Assembly: GCF_000153025.1 (NCBI RefSeq)
Contig: NZ_CH672429.1
Coordinates: forward strand, 857,079 to 921,078
Direction: 5' to 3'
DNA: 64,000 nucleotides
From: Marinomonas sp. MED121
GTDB taxonomy: Bacteria > Pseudomonadota > Gammaproteobacteria > Pseudomonadales > Marinomonadaceae
Shown: positions 45,802 to 55,900 of the stretch, one piece after another
How positions within the stretch are numbered: position 1 is the stretch's first letter
Layout: every line of letters begins with the position of its first letter
Position numbers and translations under genes: made by a program
The notes under the pieces: model-generated
Seen by the model: the letters and a program-made list of their open reading frames with translations, nothing else
What the model was told of the DNA's origin: nothing
The model's database searches: none

Positions 45802-46562
45802 ACTTAGCCGCTCGCTATCAAAATCCTAAAATTCGATCTCATCTTGCTAGCCAATTTGTCTTGGGAACCTTATCGCCCAAGGTGAAACAAAAAGTTATCC
45901 GTCTCATAAAAATGGATAAGGAATTAGAACAAGCAGTCTATCAATGGCAAAATCGTCTTGAACCCATTAATACCAGCACTGAAGACGTCCAGCCGCCTAA
46001 AAAAGTATGGGCAAAACTGAGTCGCGAACTCGATTTTAGCGAACAAACAAAACCCTCTTGGTGGCAATCCTTATTTTTATGGCGCGGCATTAGTGCCTTG
46101 AGTTTAGTGCTCATGCTGAGTTTGTTTATAGGTCAGTATAACATTGAGCAAACAGACTCCACCCCAAACTTAGCCTTACAAGGACCTAGCTATTTGGCTG
46201 TTTTAACATCCACCAAGGAATCTAACCAAGTCCTGCCTGAGCTAATTGTTAGTGCCTATAAAAGTGCTGAAGCAGGCAAATCTGAACTCCATATTCAGTG
46301 GAATAAAAACACAGACGATAAACAAGATTTTATACTTGATAACAGCCAAAGTCTGACACTTTGGGCGATCGATAAAAATACAGGCCAGCAAGTATCCTTA
46401 GGGCCTCTTGTCAGCGCAAACAAAAAACAAAAATTAAGTGTCGCTCAATGGCAGCTGATAAAAAACAGCAAAGAACTGTGGCTAACGAAAGGAAATAGTG
46501 CGACTGATCCTGTGCTGTTCAAAGGAGACTGCTTGCAACTCTCCAGTTGGAAAAACAGTTAA
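45786..46562 (+). CDS. Anti-sigma factor (RskA-like, single membrane helix)
   Basis: A 258-residue membrane-bound anti-sigma factor. The N-terminal cytoplasmic part (AARYQNPKIRSHLASQFVLG, then KVIRLIKMDKELEQAVYQWQ) would bind the sigma factor; one membrane helix follows (ISALSLVLMLSLFIGQY, residues ~103-119); then comes a periplasmic RskA-type domain, typically involved in sensing. Overlap with the sigma gene shows translational coupling. There is a strong terminator after it. Confidence 0.9.
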   Translation: MPKKLNLAARYQNPKIRSHLASQFVLGTLSPKVKQKVIRLIKMDKELEQAVYQWQNRLEPINTSTEDVQPPKKVWAKLSRELDFSEQTKPSWWQSLFLWRGISALSLVLMLSLFIGQYNIEQTDSTPNLALQGPSYLAVLTSTKESNQVLPELIVSAYKSAEAGKSELHIQWNKNTDDKQDFILDNSQSLTLWAIDKNTGQQVSLGPLVSANKKQKLSVAQWQLIKNSKELWLTKGNSATDPVLFKGDCLQLSSWKNS

Positions 46563-46570
46563 GTAGACAT

Positions 46571-46601
46571 AAAAAAACGGGGCTTATTGCCCCGTTTTTA
46601 T
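46571..46601. terminator. Bidirectional terminator between the anti-sigma gene and the desulfurase gene
   Basis: The stem AAAAACGGGGC/GCCCCGTTTTT (46573-46583, 46589-46599) with loop TTATT is flanked by A-run and T-run. It serves the anti-sigma operon and, in the other direction, the end of the suf operon. Confidence 0.9.
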
Positions 46602-46630
46602 TCTTATACTCAGTTGATTAAAACGAAAGT

Positions 46631-47779
46631 TTAGCCCTTAAGACTGCCAATCACTTTAGTGATGGTTTCTATCGTGAAATCAATATCCTCTTCGGTGGTA
46701 AAACGACCCACAGAGATTCGCAAAGATGCGTGCGCCAGTTGGTCAGGCAAACCAATTGCTCTTAACACATAGGAAGGCTCCAAGCTTGCAGATGTACAAG
46801 CAGAGCCAGAAGAAACAGCAATATCACCCAGTGACATCAAAAGCACTTCACCATCAACATCGGCAAAGCCCACATTAAGTACCCCAGCAACTCTTTGCTC
46901 AGGGTGGCCATTTAAATGCACACCACCTAAATCTTTAATGCCATTCCATAACTTATCTCTAAGTGAGGTAATGCGCTCTTTATCGGCTTGCATATCTTGG
47001 TTAGCCAACTCAAACGCTTCACCCATACCCACGATTTGATGGGTAGCAAGCGTGCCAGATCGCATGCCACGCTCATGACCACCACCATGCATTTGCGCTT
47101 CAATTTTCACCTTGGGAGAGCGGCGCACGTATAAAGCACCAATACCTTTAGGTCCATAAGTTTTATGGGCAGTTAGAGACATGAGATCTACCTTCATGGC
47201 ATCAACATCTATTTCAAGCTTGCCTGTTGCTTGAGCAGCGTCAACATGAAGATAAGTACCGTTCGCGCGGGTTAACTCACCAATTTTGGCGATGTCAGTC
47301 ACTATGCCTATTTCGTTATTTGCCATAAGCAAAGAAACTAAAATAGTGTCTTCACGTAATGCCGCTTGAACCATTTCAGGCTGAATAACACCTTGTTCAT
47401 CAGGCTTTAAATAAGTGACTTCAAAACCTTCAAGCTCAAGCTGCTTACAAGGGTCTAAAACAGCCTTGTGCTCAATCATGGAGGTAATAATATGCTTACC
47501 TTTTTTGCTGTATTGATGAGCAACACCTTTTAATGCCAAATTATTTGCTTCAGTTGCACCTGAGGTCCAAACAATCTCTCTCGCATCAGCCTTGATCAAA
47601 TCCGCTACCTGTTGTCTTGCATCTTCAACGGCTTCTTCTGCACGCCAGCCAAACATGTGTGAACGAGATGCAGGATTACCAAAATTACCTTCTAAAGAAA
47701 GGCATTGCATCATTTTCTCAGCCACTCTTGGATCAACCGGTGTGGTTGCTGAATAATCAAGATAAACAGGGGAACGCAT
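46631..47779 (-). CDS. IscS-like cysteine desulfurase at the end of the suf operon
   Basis: A PLP-dependent class I (NifS/IscS) cysteine desulfurase of 382 residues. Features: [20 protein letters not shown] start, the Lys-containing [16 protein letters not shown] region and the active-site loop [19 protein letters not shown] with the persulfide Cys (near residue 320). The ATG at 47779 has GGAGAG upstream; the open frame starts at 47806. It is the second desulfurase in the operon beside SufS; no IscU, HscA or ferredoxin gene is adjacent. It could give sulfur for tRNA thiolation or clusters. Confidence 0.9.
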   Translation of the reverse strand: MRSPVYLDYSATTPVDPRVAEKMMQCLSLEGNFGNPASRSHMFGWRAEEAVEDARQQVADLIKADAREIVWTSGATEANNLALKGVAHQYSKKGKHIITSMIEHKAVLDPCKQLELEGFEVTYLKPDEQGVIQPEMVQAALREDTILVSLLMANNEIGIVTDIAKIGELTRANGTYLHVDAAQATGKLEIDVDAMKVDLMSLTAHKTYGPKGIGALYVRRSPKVKIEAQMHGGGHERGMRSGTLATHQIVGMGEAFELANQDMQADKERITSLRDKLWNGIKDLGGVHLNGHPEQRVAGVLNVGFADVDGEVLLMSLGDIAVSSGSACTSASLEPSYVLRAIGLPDQLAHASLRISVGRFTTEEDIDFTIETITKVIGSLKG

Positions 47780-47865
47780 TTTTCTCTCCATAAAAGTAAG
47801 TACCAACTTACTTTAAATCATATGTTCTATATGGTTTAACAAAACCAACACTTGAATTAAAAGAC

Positions 47866-48276
47866 TTACAGTGCCGCTTTCGCCATCGCTTGAATTCTAG
47901 CCACGATAGATTTAAGACCATTGCCTCTGGTCGGGCTTAGGTGACGCTCAAGATCTAACTCTGAAAAGTAGGCATCAATATCGAACGCATTAATATCAGC
48001 AGCTGTCTTATTATCGTAAGCCGCCATAACCAAAGCTAAAAGGCCACGTACTATGATGGCATCACTATCAACAATGAATGTCATTCGATCGCCCGCTTCG
48101 CCAGGCTCTATCCAAACACTGCTTTGACAACCTTTTACTAAACGAAGCTCTGTCTTAAGTTCATCATCCATAGCTGGCAAGGATTTACCCAGGTCTATGA
48201 TGTATTTATATCTGTCTTCCCAGTCGTCAAAAAATTCCAAATCTTCAATAATTTCAGTTGTACTAGGTAATGACAT
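47866..48276 (-). CDS. sufE: Cysteine desulfuration protein SufE
   Basis: SufE takes the persulfide from SufS and passes it to SufB. The sequence MSLPSTTEIIEDLEFFDDWE, then LRLVKGCQSSVWIEP with the acceptor Cys (near residue 50), and the typical C-terminus HLSPTRGNGLKSIVARIQA are all visible. The ATG at 48276 matches the family start; the frame is open to a TTG at 48312 without a ribosome site. It lies between sufT and the IscS-like gene. Confidence 0.94.
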   Translation of the reverse strand: MSLPSTTEIIEDLEFFDDWEDRYKYIIDLGKSLPAMDDELKTELRLVKGCQSSVWIEPGEAGDRMTFIVDSDAIIVRGLLALVMAAYDNKTAADINAFDIDAYFSELDLERHLSPTRGNGLKSIVARIQAMAKAAL

Positions 48277-48456
48277 ATCAGTAAAAATCTCTTTCAATAA
48301 GGACGGGAACAAGTCAACTTTCTTGTTATGGGTGTCGCGTCTTGGCCATATAATCTTGACCTAAAACAAAACAACCCCAGTTGTGATATCAACTAGGGTC
48401 GCTATTGTATGAGAAACAATGCTGAGGGTGAACCTCTTGGATCAGAATAAAGTCAG

Positions 48457-48987
48457 TTAAAAGAAGAGTCCTGCTTCTAACTGTGCTTCTTCACTCATCA
48501 TTTCACGAGACCAAGGTGGATCAAACACCAACTCGACCTTAACGGTTTCCACATTAGGCACCATAGCAACACGATAATCCACATCACTAACCAACACAGG
48601 CCCCATACCACAACCAGGTGCGGTCAACGTCATATCAATACGAACATTCTTGCTAGCTTGGTCTACTTCAACTTTATAAATTAGCCCAAGAGAGACTAAG
48701 CTAATGGGTATTTCTGGATCAAAAATGCTGTCTAATGCTTGCCAAATTTGCTCTTCGACGATTTCACCTGTACCAGCATCAGTAAACTCAAGTACTTCTG
48801 GCTCTTGTCCTATGGCATCGGCATCTGTGCCATCTATACGCAACATATTACCTTGAAAGGTAACCGTGTAATTCCCACCTAAACTTTGATTTATGGTCAG
48901 AAACTGGCCTTCTTCAATAATAGTAGGCTCGCCACTGGGCACTCTTCGTGCTGGGCATTGCCTTTGGGTTACGACCATTTTTTGCAT
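48457..48987 (-). CDS. sufT: SufT-type Fe-S maturation protein (DUF59/MIP18-like)
   Basis: A 176-residue protein with an N-terminal extension, then a MIP18/DUF59 domain (IWQALDSIFDPEIPISLVSL, then MTLTAPGCGMGPVLVSDVDY with a conserved Cys). SufT proteins are auxiliary factors of Fe-S cluster assembly. The position between sufA and sufE is common in gammaproteobacterial suf operons. Confidence 0.92.
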   Translation of the reverse strand: MQKMVVTQRQCPARRVPSGEPTIIEEGQFLTINQSLGGNYTVTFQGNMLRIDGTDADAIGQEPEVLEFTDAGTGEIVEEQIWQALDSIFDPEIPISLVSLGLIYKVEVDQASKNVRIDMTLTAPGCGMGPVLVSDVDYRVAMVPNVETVKVELVFDPPWSREMMSEEAQLEAGLFF

Positions 48988-49034
48988 TAAATCAATTCTC
49001 TTTAAAGGCTCAATTCATTTGAGCTTAGGGCGAG

Positions 49035-49400
49035 TTAGACGACGCCCTGATCTGTTACACTAAAGCTCTCACCACAACCACACTCAGACACAACATTAGG
49101 GTTGTTAAACTTCACCACTTCGTTGAGCCCTTCTTGAGCAACATCAATTTCAGTACCTGCAACCAAACCTAATGCTTCTGTTGAAACAGCTATCGTTAGC
49201 TCATCAAACTGAAAAACCTGATCGTCAGCTTCTGGACTATCTGCCATATCGAGAACATAAGCAAAGCCTGTGCAGCCACTTACCTTAGTTGTCAGGCGAA
49301 TCAACTTACCTGTTTGGTTCTGCATCTTTTTAGCGAAATAGGCTTTAGCCACATCACTTAGACTAATAGTCTGTGCTGGATTAAAACTAGAAACTGTCAT
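49035..49400 (-). CDS. sufA: A-type Fe-S carrier protein SufA/IscA-like
   Basis: A 121-residue HesB/IscA-type protein that carries Fe-S clusters to targets. The three conserved cysteines are seen in VSGCTGFAYVL (near residue 42) and SECGCGESFSV (near 107-109). TAGGAG precedes the ATG. It lies 9 bp after sufS and 47 bp before sufT. Confidence 0.93.
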   Translation of the reverse strand: MTVSSFNPAQTISLSDVAKAYFAKKMQNQTGKLIRLTTKVSGCTGFAYVLDMADSPEADDQVFQFDELTIAVSTEALGLVAGTEIDVAQEGLNEVVKFNNPNVVSECGCGESFSVTDQGVV

Positions 49401-49409
49401 ATCACACTC

Positions 49410-50627
49410 CTAAGCCAACATAGTTTTGACTTTACGTAGGGCTTCAAATAAAGCATCTACTTCTTCTAATGTATTGTAAACCGCGAACGAAGCCCTTGCT
49501 GTGCCAGGCACTTGAAACCTATCCATCAAAGGCTGAGCACAATGATCACCAGTACGTATCGCTATGCCTTGTCTGTCTAACAAGAAGCCGATATCCGCAG
49601 GGTGACCTGAATCCATCACAAAGCTGATCGCACCGACCTTATGATGTGCATTACCAATAATACGTAAGCCATCAAATGCCATAGCTTGTTCAGTCGCACT
49701 CATCATAAGCGCTTTCTCATGGGCTTGAACTGCAGCTTGATCTAACTCACTGTACCACTTAATTGCAGCCCCCATAGCAATGGCATCACCCACATTTGGT
49801 GTGCCGGCCTCTAAACGATAAGGCAAAACATTCCAGCTCGATTCTGAGTAGCTTACGCGAGAAATCATCTCGCCGCCGGTCTGCCAGACAGGCCAATCGG
49901 CAAGGACTTCTTCACGCCCCCACAAGATACCAACCCCCATAGGGCCGTATATTTTGTGAGCAGAGAAAGCATAGAAATCACAACCAATGTCTTGCACATC
50001 TATGTCGCCATGGGCAGCACCTTGGGCGCCATCAACCAATACCCAAGCGCCTACTTCTTTGGCTTTTTGTGTTAAACGCTTAATCGGATTAACACTGCCT
50101 AGCGCATTAGAAACATGGGGAAATGCCACCATCTTGGTGTTTTCATTTAACAAGGCATCAAAGGCATCAAGATCTAGTTCACCTAGGTCTGAAATAGGCG
50201 CAATATGTAAACTGGCGCCAGCTTGCAAGCAGGCTTGTTGCCAGGTTACCAAGTTAGCATGGTGCTCCATTGCGGTTACCACAACTTCATCACCTGCTTT
50301 TAAAAGCTTAGTTAAACCATGGGCCACTATGTTAATAGACTCAGTTGTACCACTGGTCCAAATCACTTCGTGACGCGCTTTAGCATTCAAAAATTGAGCA
50401 ATGATGTCACGAGCATTTTCAAAACGACGTGTTGCTTCATCCGCCAATTGATGTGCACCACGGTGAACGTTGGCATTACATTGAGTGTAATAATCAACAA
50501 TGGCATCAATGACACACTGAGGCTTCTGGGTCGTTGCCGCGTTATCTAGATAGATAAGAGGTTTACCATCTATCTTACGCTCTAAGATGGGAAACTCTTT
50601 GCGTATTGCCGTTACATCAAAACTCAT
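49410..50627 (-). CDS. sufS: Cysteine desulfurase SufS
   Basis: A group II desulfurase (405 residues) that delivers sulfur through SufE. Features: RKEFPILERKIDGKPLIYLD start, the WTSGTTESINIVAHG segment, PLP-Lys in FSAHKIYGPMGVGILW (near residue 225) and the catalytic Cys in RTGDHCAQPLMDRF (near residue 362). It follows sufD by 9 bp. Confidence 0.95.
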   Translation of the reverse strand: MSFDVTAIRKEFPILERKIDGKPLIYLDNAATTQKPQCVIDAIVDYYTQCNANVHRGAHQLADEATRRFENARDIIAQFLNAKARHEVIWTSGTTESINIVAHGLTKLLKAGDEVVVTAMEHHANLVTWQQACLQAGASLHIAPISDLGELDLDAFDALLNENTKMVAFPHVSNALGSVNPIKRLTQKAKEVGAWVLVDGAQGAAHGDIDVQDIGCDFYAFSAHKIYGPMGVGILWGREEVLADWPVWQTGGEMISRVSYSESSWNVLPYRLEAGTPNVGDAIAMGAAIKWYSELDQAAVQAHEKALMMSATEQAMAFDGLRIIGNAHHKVGAISFVMDSGHPADIGFLLDRQGIAIRTGDHCAQPLMDRFQVPGTARASFAVYNTLEEVDALFEALRKVKTMLA

Positions 50628-50636
50628 TTTATTCGC

Positions 50637-51899
50637 CTATTTCACTTCCATTTGTGAGAATTTCTCACGCATTTGCGGACGTAGCCATTCTGCCAATTCT
50701 TGATTTGGCATCTGATCAATCAATTCGTTAATAAAGCCAAAGTTCAACATCACTTGAGCTTTTGCACGACTAATACCGCGTGACTGCATGTAATATAACG
50801 CTTTCTTATCGATTTCAGCGACGGTAGCACCATGGGCACAACGCACGTCATCAGCATAAATTTCAAGCTCAGGCTTGGTATTAATTTCTGCTTTATTAGA
50901 CATTAAGAGGTTACGGTTATTCAGTTCAGCCAAGGTCTTTTGTGCATCACGATGTATGTGAATACGACCATTAAAAACTGCTTTTGCCTGATCCGCTGCG
51001 ATAATACGAATATTTTCTTCTGTCGTACCATGTGGCACAGCGTGTTCAACCGTGGCATGTAAATCGAACAACTCTTTACCGTCTAATAAGTAAAAAGCAT
51101 TCATCTTAGCGAATGCATTTTCGCCAGCATGTACCATATCCACATCAACACGAGATAAGTCGCTACCAAAGCCAACCAAGGTGCTATTTAAATCAGCACG
51201 TTCAGCTAATTGGAAGTGACTCCCCCCTAAACTCACCGCCTTACCGGTTTGCAAAGCAAAACGATAATGTTCAAGGCGAGCATCAGCACCAATTTCGTAT
51301 TCAACAAAGCCTGTATTTAAGCTTTCTTCATTACCTTGGTAATGTTCGCTCACGGTCAGCTTCGCATGCTCACCCAATACCACTAATACGCGGGTGTGAG
51401 CTTGAGCGGCTAGGCTTAAAATCGAAGTCAAACGCAAGGCTGGTGCTACGCTAACATTGTCAGCCACTTCAATAACCAGTACGTCTTGCACTAGGGCATC
51501 ATTTAGTAAGCCAAAAACATGACGCTCTGGCTTAATGCTAGAGAATTTAGACAATACGTCAGCTTGCTTAGCACTATCCGCTTGGCTCGCCAATTGAATA
51601 GACAAACCTTCAGGTAATGTTAGCTCAGCTAAATCAGTAACAAACTGACCATTTTCAAACACTAAATCTAGGCATTCAAAGCCATCGATTTGCGTTAAAG
51701 AAGAAGCCTTAGAAAAAGACGCTGGCGCAGTTTTGCTAAACTTTTCAACGGGACGCAAAGAGGTGTATTTCCATGCTTCCGTTTTACGCGTTGGCCAACG
51801 AACATCAGCCAAGGCACTCAGCGCCAAATCACGTTTAGGGGAAAGCCAATCACTCACACCTTGTGCTTGAGTGATGGCTTGATTTAGCCATTCACTCAT
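50637..51899 (-). CDS. sufD: Fe-S cluster assembly protein SufD
   Basis: SufD forms the SufBC2D scaffold with SufB and SufC. The N-terminal WPTRKTEAWKYTSLRPVEKF segment and the C-terminal beta-helix part with NRNLLMSNKAEINTKPELEI and CAHGATVAEIDKKALYYMQS are typical. It is 420 residues. Its ATG overlaps the sufC stop (ATGA). Confidence 0.95.
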   Translation of the reverse strand: MSEWLNQAITQAQGVSDWLSPKRDLALSALADVRWPTRKTEAWKYTSLRPVEKFSKTAPASFSKASSLTQIDGFECLDLVFENGQFVTDLAELTLPEGLSIQLASQADSAKQADVLSKFSSIKPERHVFGLLNDALVQDVLVIEVADNVSVAPALRLTSILSLAAQAHTRVLVVLGEHAKLTVSEHYQGNEESLNTGFVEYEIGADARLEHYRFALQTGKAVSLGGSHFQLAERADLNSTLVGFGSDLSRVDVDMVHAGENAFAKMNAFYLLDGKELFDLHATVEHAVPHGTTEENIRIIAADQAKAVFNGRIHIHRDAQKTLAELNNRNLLMSNKAEINTKPELEIYADDVRCAHGATVAEIDKKALYYMQSRGISRAKAQVMLNFGFINELIDQMPNQELAEWLRPQMREKFSQMEVK

Positions 51900-52693
51900 G
51901 CGTTTTGTCCTTCTTCATCACTTGGCTGTAACCAAGCATAACCTTGTGCTTCTAGCTCAAGAGCAAGAGACGCATCACCACTTTTCACTATCTTGCCGTC
52001 AGCAAGAACATGTACAAAGTCAGGTTTTATATAATCCAGTAGACGTTGATAGTGAGTGACAACCACAAAGCTGCGATCACTAGAGCGTTGACTATTTACC
52101 CCTTCAGCAACCACTTGAAGTGCGTCAATATCAAGACCAGAGTCAGTTTCATCAAGGATACAAACCTTTGGCTGTAACAAAAGCATTTGCATGATTTCAT
52201 TACGTTTTTTCTCACCGCCAGAGAAGCCTTCGTTAACACCACGCTTTAGAAAAGCAAGGGGTAAGTTAACTTGCTTACAAGCCGCTTTAGCTAGTTTCAG
52301 AAAGTCTGCAGAAGAAACAGCGCCTTCACCACGCGCTTCACGCTGAGCGTCAACAGATGCTTTTAAGAACTCTAGGTTACTTACACCTGGGATCTCAACT
52401 GGGTATTGGAAAGCTAAGAAAAGACCTGCACGCGCTCGCTCTTCAGCTTCCAATTCAAGAATATCAACCCCATCAAGTAGTGCACTGCCTTGTTCAACAG
52501 AGTAGCCTTCTCGACCAGACAAAACATAACCCATGGTACTTTTACCGGCACCATTTGGCCCCATGATCGCATGAACTTCACCAGGCTTAACATCTAGGTT
52601 TAGGCCTTTAAGAATGTTCTTTTCTTCGACACTGGCATGTAAATCTTTTATGGTTAAAAGGCTGCTTGTATCTTTAGTATTTGTATTCGACAT
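51896..52693 (-). CDS. sufC: Fe-S cluster assembly ATPase SufC
   Basis: An ABC-type ATPase of 265 residues that powers cluster assembly on SufBD. Walker A GPNGAGKSTMGYVLSG is near residue 45, the SufC-specific FLAFQYPVEIPGVSN near 95, the signature GFSGGEKKRNEIMQML near 155 and Walker B VCILDETDSGLDIDAL near 178. It follows sufB by 12 bp. Confidence 0.97.
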   Translation of the reverse strand: MSNTNTKDTSSLLTIKDLHASVEEKNILKGLNLDVKPGEVHAIMGPNGAGKSTMGYVLSGREGYSVEQGSALLDGVDILELEAEERARAGLFLAFQYPVEIPGVSNLEFLKASVDAQREARGEGAVSSADFLKLAKAACKQVNLPLAFLKRGVNEGFSGGEKKRNEIMQMLLLQPKVCILDETDSGLDIDALQVVAEGVNSQRSSDRSFVVVTHYQRLLDYIKPDFVHVLADGKIVKSGDASLALELEAQGYAWLQPSDEEGQNA

Positions 52694-52705
52694 GTACGTG
52701 TGTCC

Positions 52706-54142
52706 TCAACCTACAGAGCCTTCAAGGCTAATTTCTAGCAACTTGCCAGCTTCGACGGCAAATTCCATTGGTAATTCTTTAAAAACTTCCTTACAGAAGC
52801 CATTCACTATCATAGAGACTGCTTTTTCTGGATCTAAGCCACGTTGCTGGCATAAAAACATTTGGTCATCACTTACTTTAGAGGTTGTCGCTTCGTGCTC
52901 AACAATGGCAGAAGGATTACGACTTTCAACATAAGGGAAGGTGTGTGCACCACATTGGTCACCAATGAGCAGGGAGTCACACTGGGTAAAGTTACGCGCA
53001 CCATCAGCACCTGGGTTCATACGCACTAGACCTCGGTAACTATTGTTACTACGGCCAGCAGATATACCCTTAGAAATGATGGTCGACTTGGTATTTTTAC
53101 CTAGATGAATCATCTTGGTACCCGTATCCGCTTGCTGCGCGCCACGGGTAAGTGCTACCGAGTAAAACTCACCCACACTATTATCACCTTTTAAAACACA
53201 GCTTGGGTATTTCCAAGTCACCGCAGAACCTGTCTCAACTTGTGTCCAAGAGATTTTGGCATTGGTATGACAAATGCCACGCTTGGTCACAAAGTTATAA
53301 ATACCACCTTTACCGTTCTCATCACCTGGGTACCAGTTTTGAACAGTCGAGTATTTGATTTCAGCATCATCTAGGGCAACCAATTCAACGACAGCGGCGT
53401 GCAATTGGTTTTCATCACGTTGAGGGGCAGTACAACCTTCAAGGTAACTAACATGACTGCCTTCATCAGCAATAATCAAGGTACGCTCGAACTGACCTGT
53501 ATTTTGCTCATTGATACGGAAGTAAGTCGACAACTCCATTGGGCAACGTGTGCCTTTAGGAATATAAACAAATGAGCCATCAGTAAAGACTGCACAGTTA
53601 AGTGCGGCATAATAGTTATCTTTGGTCGGTACAACACTACCTAGGTATTTTTTAACTAATTCAGGATGGTTTTGAATCGCCTCTGAAATCGGGCAAAAAA
53701 TAACACCAGCCTCTGATAGTTTCTCTCTAAAAGTCGTCACAACCGATACAGAATCAAATACAGCATCGACCGCAACACCAGCCAACATCTGCTGCTCTAT
53801 TAGAGGAATGCCTAACTTTTCGTAGGTACGAATCAGCTCTGGATCAACTTCATCAAGAGATTTAGGCTTATCCTTCATGCTTTTTGGCGCAGAGAAATAG
53901 GAAATGGCTTGAAAATCAATTTTTTCATAGTCAACATGAGCCCAATCAGGCTCTTCCATTTCTTGCCACACTTTAAACGCTTTTAAACGAGCCTCTAACA
54001 TCCACTCGGGCTCATTTTTCATGGTCGATATACGACGAATGACATTCTCATCCAAGCCAGGCTCAAAGGTATCAGACTCCACATCTGATACAAATCCAGC
54101 TTCGTATTCGCGCTCAAGCGCCTTATCAATCTGATCTGTCAT
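52706..54142 (-). CDS. sufB: Fe-S cluster assembly protein SufB
   Basis: The scaffold subunit on which clusters form. Features: [20 protein letters not shown] near residue 35, [20 protein letters not shown] near 200, [20 protein letters not shown] and C-terminal [20 protein letters not shown]. It has 478 residues from the ATG at 54142; a GTG at 54154 is also in frame. It is the first structural gene of the operon, 108 bp after iscR. Confidence 0.96.
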   Translation of the reverse strand: MTDQIDKALEREYEAGFVSDVESDTFEPGLDENVIRRISTMKNEPEWMLEARLKAFKVWQEMEEPDWAHVDYEKIDFQAISYFSAPKSMKDKPKSLDEVDPELIRTYEKLGIPLIEQQMLAGVAVDAVFDSVSVVTTFREKLSEAGVIFCPISEAIQNHPELVKKYLGSVVPTKDNYYAALNCAVFTDGSFVYIPKGTRCPMELSTYFRINEQNTGQFERTLIIADEGSHVSYLEGCTAPQRDENQLHAAVVELVALDDAEIKYSTVQNWYPGDENGKGGIYNFVTKRGICHTNAKISWTQVETGSAVTWKYPSCVLKGDNSVGEFYSVALTRGAQQADTGTKMIHLGKNTKSTIISKGISAGRSNNSYRGLVRMNPGADGARNFTQCDSLLIGDQCGAHTFPYVESRNPSAIVEHEATTSKVSDDQMFLCQQRGLDPEKAVSMIVNGFCKEVFKELPMEFAVEAGKLLEISLEGSVG

Positions 54143-54250
54143 ATCTAAAAACACTCACTTAAACTAGATTGCGAGATACTTATAAAGATATTAAGCGAAT
54201 CGCCCTGCCGCGATTTGCTTAACACCCAAACCTGCCCTTTTGAATTAGAC

Positions 54251-54748
54251 TTAATTCAAGAGTTCCGCATTAATTTTGCTGCTCTGGTCAATTTCACCAG
54301 CATGCACTAATTGTTCGTTTTCCTGTCTTTGCGCCACTAACCTCACATCTTTACGTGATACTAATTGCGCCAGACTAATTTGACTTAGAAAGTCATGAAT
54401 TTGGTCACTGAGATCACACCATAAATGGTGAGTCAAACAGGTGGTACCAGATTGGCAATCATTTTTACCTTTACACCCTGTCGCATCCACAGACTCATTT
54501 ACTGCATCTACGATTTGTGCCACAAAAATCTGATCGTTGGCACGGCTTAGTCGATAACCACCGCCCGGTCCTCGTACACTAGACACTAAGGTTTGCTTAC
54601 GAAGCTTGGCAAACAGTTGCTCTAAATAAGATAAGGAAATACCTTGTCGCAAAGAAATATCTGCCAAAGAAACGGGGCCGTTATCCGAGTGTAAAGCGAG
54701 GTCTAACATAGCAGTTACCGCGTAACGACCTTTAGTTGTCAGGCGCAT
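54251..54748 (-). CDS. iscR: Rrf2-family Fe-S regulator IscR
   Basis: A 165-residue regulator whose DNA binding depends on a [2Fe-2S] cluster. The Rrf2 helix-turn-helix [20 protein letters not shown], then [15 protein letters not shown], and the ligand set C-X5-C-X5-C-X2-H ([16 protein letters not shown]; near residues 92-107) are the same as in E. coli IscR. The ATG at 54748 is the family start; the open frame runs to 54805. It leads the suf operon and has an IscR-type operator 50-75 bp upstream, so the operon is probably repressed when Fe-S supply is good. Confidence 0.95.
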   Translation of the reverse strand: MRLTTKGRYAVTAMLDLALHSDNGPVSLADISLRQGISLSYLEQLFAKLRKQTLVSSVRGPGGGYRLSRANDQIFVAQIVDAVNESVDATGCKGKNDCQSGTTCLTHHLWCDLSDQIHDFLSQISLAQLVSRKDVRLVAQRQENEQLVHAGEIDQSSKINAELLN

Positions 54749-54786
54749 ATAATTTCTCGCTTCAAAAGTACTCAATTTAAAGGCTA

Positions 54787-54822
54787 AGTATAGAACCAAA
54801 ACCAAGTAAAATAGTCAAGTAT
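54787..54822 (-). promoter_or_regulatory. IscR type 1 binding site and -10 element of the iscR-suf operon
   Basis: On the minus strand 54822-54798 reads ATACTTGACTATTTTACTTG and continues GTTTT; it matches 21 of 25 positions of the type 1 IscR consensus ATASYYGACTRWWWYAGTC plus RRSTAT. TATACT at 54792-54787 could be the -10 element. A second half-site (TAGTCGGTA) lies about 40 bp further upstream. This is where autorepression would act. Confidence 0.7.
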
Positions 54823-55050
54823 TTAACCAAGTACTTTACTAGGTTATTTAGTCGGTAAAAATGTGCGACGTATTCTACGCTGAGTCACATAAAAACTAAA
54901 CCCATTAAGACATGGATCAAATAAGCAAAACATAAAACAAATTAAATTCATGAATAGAGCTCTTTTTATGAATTATATTTTTATCTCACATCCTATTAGA
55001 CTGGTTACATCTTCTTATAAAAACAATCTTAACCTGTAGCGAGATACACC

Positions 55051-55899
55051 ATGTCACAATGCCCTTATCAAGCCTCTCAAGTCGACTTAAGTGATGAAAG
55101 CGTTCACTGGGATCAAGACATTAGTTACGGTCAATACCTAGATCTAGATGCGGTTTTAAAGTGTCAGAACCCACGTTCAGACAAGCATGATGAAATGCTA
55201 TTTATTGTGATTCACCAAGTCTCTGAGCTTTGGATGAAACTCTGCCTACATGAAGCCCACGGGGCAGCAAAAAACATACTTGCAGGTAATTTAAGTCCAG
55301 CCTTTAAAATGCTAACTCGGGTAGCTCGCATTCAAGAACAACTCATTCAAGCATGGGAAGTCCTGGTCACTATGACCCCAGCAGACTATGCCAGTTTTCG
55401 GGATGATTTGGGCCAAAGTTCTGGCTTTCAATCCTATCAATACCGGGAACTCGAATTTTTATTGGGCAATAAGAATGCAGACATGATTAATGCTCACAAA
55501 AACAACCCAGAGCAGTTTGATTATCTTACTTCTATTTTGCACCAACCCAGTTTATATGACGTCTGCCTTACCCTACTCGCAAAGCGCGGTTTTGATATTC
55601 CAAGTGAAATCCTTGAACGAGATTGGTCAAAGCCTTATGAGCAAAACGATAAAGTTGAAGCGGCATGGGCCAGCATCTATCAAGACACCCAAACCCATTG
55701 GGATCTTTATGAATTAGCGGAAAAGCTGGTCGACCTTGAATTCAATTTCCAGCGCTGGCGCTTTAATCACATGAAAACCGTCGAACGCATCATAGGCTAT
55801 AAAAAAGGCACGGGGGGCACAGGCGGTGTGAGTTATTTAAGTAAAGCCCTCGATCTTAAATTCTTCCCAGAACTTTGGTCTGTTAGAACGGAGATTTAA
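55051..55899 (+). CDS. kynA: Tryptophan 2,3-dioxygenase
   Basis: A heme enzyme that opens the indole ring of L-tryptophan to N-formylkynurenine with O2. The sequence SYGQYLDLDAVLKCQNPRSD, then HDEMLFIVIHQVSELWMKLC (substrate and heme region near residues 48-70), and the C-terminal NFQRWRFNHMKTVERIIGYK with the heme-ligand His, then GTGGTGGVSYL, are family hallmarks. Length (282) is normal. It leads kynA-kynB-kynU, with 1 bp before kynB. Confidence 0.96.
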   Translation: MSQCPYQASQVDLSDESVHWDQDISYGQYLDLDAVLKCQNPRSDKHDEMLFIVIHQVSELWMKLCLHEAHGAAKNILAGNLSPAFKMLTRVARIQEQLIQAWEVLVTMTPADYASFRDDLGQSSGFQSYQYRELEFLLGNKNADMINAHKNNPEQFDYLTSILHQPSLYDVCLTLLAKRGFDIPSEILERDWSKPYEQNDKVEAAWASIYQDTQTHWDLYELAEKLVDLEFNFQRWRFNHMKTVERIIGYKKGTGGTGGVSYLSKALDLKFFPELWSVRTEI

Positions 55900-55900
55900 T

